A DNA stretch of 11,599 nucleotides from an uncultured Lachnospiraceae bacterium. GTDB taxonomy: Bacteria > Bacillota > Clostridia > Lachnospirales > Lachnospiraceae. Under the pieces are notes generated by a model that did no database searches, had not been told where the DNA came from, and worked only from the letters and a program-made list of their open reading frames with translations. Numbering within the stretch: the stretch's first letter is position 1; every line of letters starts with the position of its first letter. The translations under genes and the position numbers were made by a program. Positions 6,264-11,599 of the stretch are shown piece by piece. The DNA lies in contig CAJTMC010000074.1 in assembly GCA_910577115.1 (NCBI GenBank), positions 1-11,599 of the forward strand, written 5' to 3'.

Positions 6264-7187
6264 ATGGAGCAAAATAAATATTTGGATATCGCGCCCGAGG
6301 TGGCAAAAGCACTCGCAGAGCATAAGCCGGTTGTGGCATTGGAGTCCACGATAATTTCACATGGCATGCCTTATCCGCAGAATGTGGAGACTGCTTTGAA
6401 GGTAGAGCAGGTGATTCGGGAAAACGGTGCGGTTCCGGCAACGATAGCAATTATCGGCGGCAGGCTCAAGGCAGGACTTTCCAAGGACGAAATAGAGCAT
6501 CTCGGAAAGACGGGCTATGATGTGCCGAAGGTTTCGAGACGCGATTTGCCGATTATTGTGGCAAAGGGAATGGATGGCGCGACGACGGTGGCGACGACGA
6601 TGATTATTGCAAGCCTTGCAGGGATTCCGGTTTTTGCGACGGGAGGAATCGGAGGCGTTCACAGGGGCGCTGAGACGACGATGGATATTTCGGCGGATTT
6701 GGAGGAGCTTGCGATGACGCCGGTAATGGTTATTTGCGCAGGTGCAAAATCTATTTTGGATTTAGGGCTTACGCTGGAATACCTTGAAACGAAGGGCGTG
6801 CCGGTTATCGGCTATGGCACGAAAGAGCTTCCTGCGTTTTATACACGAAAGAGCGGCTTTGGAGTGGATTATGAGCTGGATACGCCGCTTGAGCTTGCGA
6901 CCGCGTTTCACGTAAAGCAGGAGGTCGGATTAAAGGGCGGAATGCTTGTTGCGAATCCGATTCCCGAGGAGTTTTCAATGGAGCCTGATGTGATTAACAA
7001 GGCAATTGATGAGGCGATTGATGAGAGCAAAAAGCAGGGCATTCATGGAAAGGATACGACGCCGTTTTTGCTTGCAAAGGTGAAGGAGATTACAGGCGGG
7101 GACAGTCTTGACTCGAATATCGAGCTGGTGTTCAATAATGCAAGGCTTGCTGCAAAGACGGCTGTGGAGCTTAGTAAGTTAGGCTGA
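6264..7187 (+). CDS. psuG: Pseudouridine-5'-phosphate glycosidase
   Basis: This 307-residue enzyme splits pseudouridine 5'-phosphate into uracil and ribose 5-phosphate by breaking the C-C glycosidic bond, completing the route started by PsuK; it is cytosolic. Family blocks are unmistakable: VVALESTIISHGMPYPQN near the N-terminus, TIAIIGGRLKAGL, FATGGIGGVHRGAE, MDISADLEEL, ICAGAKSILDL and NIELVFNNARLA at the end. Compared with the E. coli enzyme (residues recalled from memory), Glu27, His133, Asp145, Lys162 and Asn285 correspond to its Glu31, His137, Asp149, Schiff-base Lys166 and Asn289 at a constant offset of four, so the active site looks intact. Length is normal for the family. An AAAAGGAG lies ten bases before the ATG. 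The gene follows psuK by 50 bases and ends in a strong terminator. Confidence 0.95.
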   Translation: MEQNKYLDIAPEVAKALAEHKPVVALESTIISHGMPYPQNVETALKVEQVIRENGAVPATIAIIGGRLKAGLSKDEIEHLGKTGYDVPKVSRRDLPIIVAKGMDGATTVATTMIIASLAGIPVFATGGIGGVHRGAETTMDISADLEELAMTPVMVICAGAKSILDLGLTLEYLETKGVPVIGYGTKELPAFYTRKSGFGVDYELDTPLELATAFHVKQEVGLKGGMLVANPIPEEFSMEPDVINKAIDEAIDESKKQGIHGKDTTPFLLAKVKEITGGDSLDSNIELVFNNARLAAKTAVELSKLG

Positions 7188-7213
7188 TTGGTATGATAAG
7201 ATTATGATAACAG

Positions 7214-7255
7214 ACAAAAAATGCAAACCGGGTTTTGAGGGTTTGCATTTTTTGT
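7214..7255. terminator. Strong bidirectional terminator between psuG and htrA
   Basis: A 16-bp perfect stem pairs 7214-7229 (ACAAAAAATGCAAACC) with 7240-7255 around a ten-base loop. A-runs and T-runs inside the stem allow termination of psuG on the plus strand and of the protease gene on the minus strand. Confidence 0.9.
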
Positions 7256-7291
7256 TATAGTTGTAACAAAAGAAGGGTTCGGGGTGTTCCA

Positions 7292-8833
7292 TTATGGCAT
7301 CGACCAGAAGAATTCAAACGGGTCAATATATCCGTTGTTATATTGGGAATCTTCATCGGGATTTATATTATCGGGATTTATATTATTTGAATGGTCATTT
7401 AAGGTATCCGATGACTGTCCAAAAGTGTCTTTCGTGCCAAGCGTGACCGTATAGGTTTTTTCTGTATAGCCGTTAGCGCTTTGTACCATAGCAATAATAT
7501 CAACCGTTTCACCTGCGCGGTAATATGTTAAAAGCGTAACTAAATCACTTTTGCTTTTTACAGTTTGACCGTCAAATTTTGTGATGATATTTCCTTTTGA
7601 GAGACCGGCTGCCTGTGCAGGAGAGTTCTCTTCAATTTTGCTGATATAAATGCCAAGCGGCATATCGTAAGCCTCTGAAATTTCCGATGTTACGTCTATG
7701 GGAGTGATACCGAGATATCCTTGTGCAGATTCGGCAACGACATCTCTGCTTTCCTTGAGCATCAGTTCTTCAATAATAGACTGTACATCGGAGATGGGAA
7801 TTGCGTAGCCCATACCTTCCACAGAGCTTGAGGAAACCTTTACCGAATTGATGCCAATCAGCTCTCCGTTCATATTTAAGAGCGCGCCGCCCGAGTTTCC
7901 GGGATTGATTGCAGCGTCGGTCTGAATCAGCTTGTTAGTAATCGTGCCGCCGTTGTCGTCGGAAACAGTGACCTCGCGGTTCAATGCACTGATAATACCG
8001 GTTGTAACGGACTGCCCGTAGCCTAGCGCATTTCCGATTGCCACAACCTCCTGACCAAGCTCAAGGTCTGCGGAGTTGCCAATCGTTGCGACTTTAATCT
8101 GTGAGCGCATCTCGTCAGTAATTTCGTCGAGGGATACAGCGATGACGGCTAAATCCTTGTCGGCATCGTAGCCCTTTATTTTTGCGCTTACAACGGAGGG
8201 ATCATCGCTGTCTTCATCATAGCTGAACACAACAGTCAGTTCAGTGCCTCCGGAAACAACATGATAATTTGTGACAATTAAAAGCTCTGTATCGTTTTCA
8301 CCGATAATGATGCCGGAACCGCTGCCTTCCGTATCCTGCAGATACCTTCCAAAGAACGTCTGTACCTCCGTCACGCCTTTGTTTGTAATCGAAACAACAC
8401 TTGGCAGGCAGTTGCCGGCAATGGCGGCGACCGTTGCACGATTGCTGTCATCTGAATAAGATGCGTTTGCGGCTACAAGAGAGCCTGTTGTGGTGGAAAG
8501 GGAAGCGGAATTCTGGTTTGGAGCAGTTTCGCTTCCTGCCTGTGACTGGGCTTGCGCAAGCTCCGTTTTCGCCTGCTTTAACTCTTTTATGCTCATATAG
8601 GCAGGAACGCTGAATACTGCACCGGCAGTCACACCAAATACAAGTCCTAAGCATGCAACAGAAACTGCTTTTTTGCCAAAACCGCTGCTTTTTTTCTTTT
8701 TCTTGTCCGGATTGATATCAGACGTTTGTCTGTAGCTGGCGCCTGTGGAGTAACAATACTCCTGATATCCTCCGTTTGCATTTGAAGAAACATTGTCTGA
8801 TTGTTGTGGGTAGTTATCATTGTTATCGTACAT
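7292..8833 (-). CDS. htrA: HtrA/DegP-type membrane-anchored serine protease with PDZ domain
   Basis: This 513-residue protein is an extracytoplasmic quality-control protease. A hydrophilic cytoplasmic N-terminus rich in Asn, Tyr and Ser (1-43) ends in a Lys-rich stretch, followed by one membrane helix (about 55-78) and a Gln/Ala/Ser linker. The trypsin-like domain has the full catalytic triad: His191 in TNYHVVSG, Asp227 in DKDLAVIAV and Ser314 in INPGNSGGALL. One PDZ domain (about 372-466; YLGITPIDV, SPAQAAGLSKGNIITKFDG) follows, then an acidic Asn/Asp-rich tail with two NINPD repeats. The start is ATG 8831-8833 behind AAAAAAGGAG; further upstream in-frame starts lack a ribosome binding site. 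This layout matches Gram-positive HtrA/YkdA/YvtA proteins, usually under envelope-stress two-component control. It is monocistronic, convergent with psuG. Confidence 0.9.
   Translation of the reverse strand: MYDNNDNYPQQSDNVSSNANGGYQEYCYSTGASYRQTSDINPDKKKKKSSGFGKKAVSVACLGLVFGVTAGAVFSVPAYMSIKELKQAKTELAQAQSQAGSETAPNQNSASLSTTTGSLVAANASYSDDSNRATVAAIAGNCLPSVVSITNKGVTEVQTFFGRYLQDTEGSGSGIIIGENDTELLIVTNYHVVSGGTELTVVFSYDEDSDDPSVVSAKIKGYDADKDLAVIAVSLDEITDEMRSQIKVATIGNSADLELGQEVVAIGNALGYGQSVTTGIISALNREVTVSDDNGGTITNKLIQTDAAINPGNSGGALLNMNGELIGINSVKVSSSSVEGMGYAIPISDVQSIIEELMLKESRDVVAESAQGYLGITPIDVTSEISEAYDMPLGIYISKIEENSPAQAAGLSKGNIITKFDGQTVKSKSDLVTLLTYYRAGETVDIIAMVQSANGYTEKTYTVTLGTKDTFGQSSDTLNDHSNNINPDNINPDEDSQYNNGYIDPFEFFWSMP
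7355..7384. repeat. Two exact 15-bp tandem repeats inside htrA
   Basis: ATCGGGATTTATATT occurs twice head to tail and encodes the two consecutive NINPD units in the C-terminal tail of the protease. The in-frame unit length means copy-number change would only lengthen or shorten the tail. Confidence 0.8.
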
Positions 8834-8912
8834 AATGAATCGCTCCTTTTTTGTTATTTTATTAAATTGATTTTTTATTTTTGTAAAATGTTTGTTTTCT
8901 TGTTGACAATAC

Positions 8913-8988
8913 ATAATATAAACCCAATTTGTGTTTTAAATGTTACATAAATGTGATGAATTTGTGAACTTCGTGAAGGAACTGTGAA
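8913..8988 (-). promoter_or_regulatory. Probable htrA control region with phased TTCACA repeats
   Basis: On the minus strand, TCACA/TCACG-type repeats lie at 8983-8987, 8972-8976, 8963-8967 and 8952-8956, that is at steps of 11, 9 and 11 bases, close to one helical turn each. A -10-like TATTAT (8913-8918) follows with no good -35, as expected for an activator-dependent promoter. The start codon is about 80 bases further on. Direct repeats at one-turn spacing just before a weak -35 are the usual layout of OmpR-family response-regulator sites, and HtrA genes in Firmicutes are often controlled by such systems (CssRS, CiaRH). The link is inferred. Confidence 0.4.
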
Positions 8989-9124
8989 ATCAAATGTACT
9001 TGTTACCGGAACGGAGTGAACCAATGTCATTTACTTTAGAAAAATTCTGTCTTTAAACCAAAATATATTTTTTCAACCAGTAACTCAAATTTTTTTACAA
9101 AACCCATTGACAAAATACCAATAA
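8989..9124. other. Intergenic stretch with no recognised feature
   Basis: This A+T-rich stretch between the htrA upstream repeats and the transposase remnant has no plausible gene. A TTGACA at 9107-9112 has no -10 at a workable distance. Confidence 0.5.
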
Positions 9125-9412
9125 TGTGCGGCCGATTTCGCTACTGATATATTTAAAGAGGTCTATATTTGTCACAGGGGCTATGCACCCTATAACAATT
9201 TCGCCCATGTCATTGAGAACGGACAGTATTTCCTGATCCGCTGCACCGACAAAAAGACGGAAGGGATCCTCGGTTTCAGCCTAGAAGGTATTAAGGAGAT
9301 GGACTTCTAGGCTGACCGTATCCTCACACGTTCCCGGTTAAAAAAGAAAAGGGCACATCCGGAACGCGCGGAAGATTACCGTCATGTATGCAGTGCGGTT
9401 CCCATGGATTAG
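9125..9412 (+). pseudogene. IS4-like transposase remnant
   Basis: One frame reads ICHRGYAPYNNFAHVIENGQ and then YFLIRCTDKKTEGILGFS, a stop at 9308-9310, then ADRILTRSRLKKKRAHPERA and a second stop at 9410-9412. The pattern D-R-G-[YF]-x-x-Y-N-x-F-A-H followed by a strand YFLIR is the region around the second catalytic Asp of IS4-family DDE transposases. Here that Asp is His (CHRGY), so the fragment is dead even apart from the stops. Both ends of the gene are missing, and no terminal inverted repeats were seen. It abuts the recombinase fragment that follows, so two decayed mobile genes are fused. The family call rests on this single block. Confidence 0.7.
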
Positions 9413-9780
9413 ATATTTCCGAATTTTTGACGCAGGAAATAAAGGCGTATTGTGATAAGTTGTATGAATTTCCCGACAGCGAAAGGCTTTTCCCTATTGT
9501 ATGCGAAGCGGTGCAGCATAAAATGGTAAGGCATATTCAGAAATCGGGAGTAAGAAGAATCAGGGTGCATGATATAAGACATTCGGCATGTGCGTATCTC
9601 GCGCATCAGGGAGTAGCGCCTATGGTCATCAAGGAACGCATGGGGCATAAGGATATCAAGATTACACTGAATACATACGGACATTTATATCCTAACGAAC
9701 AGAAGAAAGTTGCGGATATGCTGAACCGGAAGAGGAATGAGGCATCAAATCAGTACCACCGGCTAAGCCGGTGGTACTGA
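9413..9780 (+). pseudogene. Tyrosine recombinase/integrase, C-terminal fragment
   Basis: About 120 residues of a phage/ICE-type integrase catalytic domain are open: ISEFLTQEIKAYCDKLYEF, the HDIRHS box (HxxR, nt 9568-9579), GHKDIKITLNTYGHLYP with the GH pair and the likely nucleophile Tyr at 9676-9678, and a terminal helix. The core-binding domain and the first catalytic Arg region are missing, replaced by the transposase remnant, so a working enzyme is not expected. An in-frame ATG at 9388 belongs to the remnant side and lacks a ribosome binding site. The last dozen codons are encoded by the left arm and loop of the palindrome at 9747-9783, so the natural C-terminus has probably been altered. 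Close relatives appear to be Tn916-Int-like integrases. Confidence 0.8.
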
Positions 9781-9783
9781 TTT
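9747..9783. repeat. 37-base perfect hairpin palindrome
   Basis: Eighteen bases (9747-9764; AAATCAGTACCACCGGCT) are matched exactly by their reverse complement at 9766-9783 around one central A. The G+C-rich core, ACCACCGGC/GCCGGTGGT, stands out in an A+T-rich region. It contains the integrase stop codon. T-residues after it are few, so a factor-independent terminator is possible but not ideal; a REP-like or IS200/IS605-type end hairpin is the alternative. Confidence 0.85.
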
Positions 9784-10040
9784 ATCATATATGCAGGTTT
9801 GTCATTAGAAAAAGAGTATTATGTATTCATTATGATTTAAGTGAGGGCGTCCGATGCAGAAAAGTACATATGACTTTATAGAATAAACAAGAATAGGGAG
9901 TTATTTGCTGTTTCACTTGGAAATCTTGGTATTTTTAAATTGTTTAATTGAGAAGTTAAAATAGACAAGCAATGTTGCAATATAAGAATATGAAGAAAAC
10001 TATGAGAACTTGCATATTTTTATGTCATTATTAGGGAGTA
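9784..10040. other. A+T-rich intergenic stretch before the defence genes
   Basis: No open frame with a ribosome binding site, no RNA gene and no strong hairpin was seen here on either strand. Base composition shifts visibly toward A+T compared with everything to the left, fitting a separately acquired block to the right. Confidence 0.5.
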
Positions 10041-10042
10041 TG

Positions 10043-10051
10043 TGATATAAT
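10043..10051 (+). promoter_or_regulatory. Extended -10 promoter of the regulator-brxAB operon
   Basis: TGATATAAT matches TGnTATAAT perfectly. TGTCAT at 10023-10028 is a weak -35 at 17-base spacing. The leader to the TTG start at 10137 is about 80 bases and contains a small inverted repeat, CTTTT-TGCG-AAAAG (10072-10085), which could be an operator or a leader hairpin. Confidence 0.55.
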
Positions 10052-10136
10052 TTATAATATTGGAGTGTTTGCTTTTTGCGAAAAGAAAGCTATGGAATTT
10101 TGCTTGGGGAGTTTATAGGTTTAGAGGAGAAGAAAA

Positions 10137-10373
10137 TTGGATATTTGTTATAACAAATTATTTAAGATGCTGATTGATAAGGGAATGAAAAAGACAGAGT
10201 TTCGTAAGCAGGTAGGTATCAGTGAGGGTACGCTTGCAAAGCTGTCACGTAATGAAAATGTATCAATGGATGTAATTGTAAAAATATGCCGGAAAATGAA
10301 TTGTACAGTAGATGATATTTTAGATATTGTACCGAGTCCGGATTGTGGGACAGATAAGAGTATAGAATCATAA
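10137..10373 (+). CDS. Single-domain Cro/CI (XRE) family regulator, TTG start
   Basis: This 78-residue protein is almost entirely one helix-turn-helix domain. It begins MDICYNKLFKMLIDKGMKKT, the typical opening of the small HTH_26-type XRE proteins (YnKLwklLiDkgmkKt), with the helix-turn-helix at about residues 18-40 (TEFRKQVGISEGTLAKLSR) and VSMDVIVKICRKMNCTVDDI after it. No sensor or dimerisation domain is present. TTG is chosen as the start because GAGGAG (10124-10129) lies seven bases upstream and because the family pattern begins exactly there. It ends 19 bases before brxA on the same strand and probably regulates the BREX operon. BREX loci are more often headed by the WYL-domain regulator BrxR, so this would be an alternative controller; a bystander role is possible. 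Confidence 0.8.
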   Translation: MDICYNKLFKMLIDKGMKKTEFRKQVGISEGTLAKLSRNENVSMDVIVKICRKMNCTVDDILDIVPSPDCGTDKSIES

Positions 10374-10392
10374 TGGAAAGGTGCAAATACAC

Positions 10393-10995
10393 ATGGAAAG
10401 AAGAGAATATAGTGCTGGAGCAGTCAAGCATTCTTTTTGGTTTATGGAATTTCGTAATGAGGTAAAGCTGCTATCTGAAGGAAGGAGTTTTGAAGAAATC
10501 AAGGAATTATGCAGAACTGAAAATATATTTGCGGCATCTACCCCAGAGAGAGCTATACAGATTTTTAATACAGTATCGTCAAGAATAAAAGCGATAGGGG
10601 ATAGTTTCTATCCAGTGTTTTTAGACGGAGATGTATCGACACAAAAGATTTTTAATCTTGCAGCTATTATGGCGAATGACACCTTATTTTTTGATTTTGT
10701 GTATGAGGTAATACGAGAGAAAATGATCATTGGAAGCAATGAGTATAAGCCAAGTGATTTAAATATTTTCTTTAAGGACAAGCAGTTACAGAGCGAGAAA
10801 GTAGCTGGATGGACAGATGCTACATTTGCAAGATTGGGAAAGAATTACAAGACATTTTTATTTGAGGCAGGTGTGACAGACAAGGGTAAGGATGTCAGAA
10901 AAATCTTTAAACCGATAATGGAACCGGATATGGAAAGATGGCTTATTGACAATGATATGGAGCAGATAATAAAAGCTCTATCGGGGGTAAGATAA
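10393..10995 (+). CDS. brxA: BREX system protein BrxA (DUF1819)
   Basis: This 200-residue protein matches the DUF1819/BrxA family in length and pattern: REYSAGAVKHSFWFMEFRNE at the N-terminus, then FEEIKELCRTENIFA, a central RAIQIFNTVSSRIKAIGD, LAAIMANDTLFFDFVYEVIR, SDLNIFFKDK and GWTDATFARLGKNYKTFLFE. BrxA is a small helical DNA-binding protein, the first gene of type 1 BREX phage-defence operons, which mark host DNA by PglX methylation and block replication of unmarked phage. No enzymatic motif is expected or seen. The ATG at 10393 is preferred: AAAGGTG lies nine bases before it, and the in-frame GTG at 10381 is part of that ribosome binding site. The stop overlaps the brxB start (TAATG), implying translational coupling. 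Codon use is A+T-rich like its neighbours on the right. Confidence 0.9.
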   Translation: MERREYSAGAVKHSFWFMEFRNEVKLLSEGRSFEEIKELCRTENIFAASTPERAIQIFNTVSSRIKAIGDSFYPVFLDGDVSTQKIFNLAAIMANDTLFFDFVYEVIREKMIIGSNEYKPSDLNIFFKDKQLQSEKVAGWTDATFARLGKNYKTFLFEAGVTDKGKDVRKIFKPIMEPDMERWLIDNDMEQIIKALSGVR

Positions 10996-11585
10996 TGACA
11001 AATATAGAAGAACGATTAGATCAGATGGAAGTGCTGATAAAGAAACCATCTTTTAGACAGACAAAAGGAAAAGCAAATGAGGTCAATTATTGGGTATTTG
11101 ATTATGCACCGGAGGATGAACTGACGGTAAGAAATCGAATTTCCTATCTGAAAAATAAGAACATCAAAGGAACAGAGGGTTTTGAGTTGGTGGTATATGA
11201 TCTGTACGATTTAATCATAGAACATCTACAGAGCAAGAACTTTATGGAAAAATGTTACGTACAGGAAGAAAAACGTGGTATTAAGAAAATGCAGGACGCA
11301 ATCCAGCATACGCTAAAAATCACTGATAAGGAAAATCTGCTTGTAAAATATATTGCAGAGAATACACCGGAGAATGCAGTCGTGTTTCTGACTGGTGTGG
11401 GAAAGTGCTTCCCATTATTACAAGCTCCGGAAGTGTTTAACAAAATTCTCTACAATATGCCCCAGACTTTTGCCAGTGTGCCAATGGTATTATTCTATCC
11501 GGGTACTTACACTGAACAGGAGCTAATCATATTTAATGAATATCCGGAAGATAATTATTACCGGGCATTCCGATTGGTGCGATAA
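10995..11585 (+). CDS. brxB: BREX system protein BrxB (DUF1788)
   Basis: This 196-residue protein fits the DUF1788/BrxB family in length and in its conserved C-terminal half: VVFLTGVGKCFPLLQAPEVF (about 129-148), VPMVLFYPGTYTEQEL (162-177), and the closing NYYRAFRLV. The N-terminal half holds a helical LVVYDLYDLIIEHL segment. BrxB is a core but poorly understood BREX component, found beside brxA in type 1 loci; its exact biochemical role is not established. Its start codon shares a base with the brxA stop, and GGGGG stands a few bases upstream. It is complete and stops 14 bases before the window edge, so brxC (an ATPase) should follow immediately outside. A truncated or solitary brxAB pair cannot be ruled out from this window. 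Confidence 0.9.
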   Translation: MTNIEERLDQMEVLIKKPSFRQTKGKANEVNYWVFDYAPEDELTVRNRISYLKNKNIKGTEGFELVVYDLYDLIIEHLQSKNFMEKCYVQEEKRGIKKMQDAIQHTLKITDKENLLVKYIAENTPENAVVFLTGVGKCFPLLQAPEVFNKILYNMPQTFASVPMVLFYPGTYTEQELIIFNEYPEDNYYRAFRLVR

Positions 11586-11599
11586 CAAAACATTAAGAA

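Noticed and set aside
6357..6662. Minus-strand open frame opposite psuG
   Set aside because: It is antisense to the catalytic blocks of psuG; the Arg/His/Asn-rich product is typical of a shadow frame.
1..11599. CRISPR arrays, tRNA or rRNA genes
   Set aside because: No regularly spaced repeats of the right length, no cloverleaf with a T-loop motif and no rRNA-like stretch were found on reading both strands.

Overview
The window looks like a chromosomal piece from an anaerobic Firmicute of the Clostridia, most likely Lachnospiraceae-like. This rests on strong AGGAGG-type ribosome binding sites, short A+T-rich intergenic regions, intrinsic terminators with long T-runs, and gene families typical of that group. 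I could not run a database search, so the organism is an inference.

Layout. (1) 1-~780: the 3' end of a large serine recombinase marks the edge of an integrated element; behind it lie two short coding remnants. (2) ~780-3800: a KDG-type sugar kinase (kdgK, minus strand) with its own promoter and stacked terminators, diverging from a lipoprotein gene and a divergent signal peptidase II (lspA) on the plus strand. (3) 3816-7255: a carbamate kinase-family gene (minus strand) diverges from a two-gene pseudouridine salvage operon, psuK (kinase with an N-terminal winged helix) and psuG (pseudouridine-5'-phosphate glycosidase). The gap between them holds a promoter for each side and an unexplained element rich in inverted repeats. 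(4) 7292-8990: a membrane-anchored HtrA-type serine protease (minus strand) with helically phased repeats just upstream of its probable promoter. (5) 9125-9783: a graveyard of an IS4-like transposase fragment joined to the C-terminal part of a tyrosine recombinase, ending in a long near-perfect palindrome. (6) 9784-11599: a visibly more A+T-rich block with a single-domain Cro/CI-type regulator followed tightly by brxA and brxB, the first two genes of a BREX phage-defence operon that runs off the right edge.

How the genes work together. The left and middle parts are ordinary metabolism and envelope functions: KDG phosphorylation, lipoprotein maturation, carbamoyl phosphate metabolism, pseudouridine breakdown to uracil and ribose 5-phosphate, and extracytoplasmic protein quality control. 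The right end is an accessory defence island bordered by dead mobile-element genes. The BREX start is the main system of interest; its core genes (brxC, pglX, pglZ, brxL) are expected just outside the window and are not visible here.
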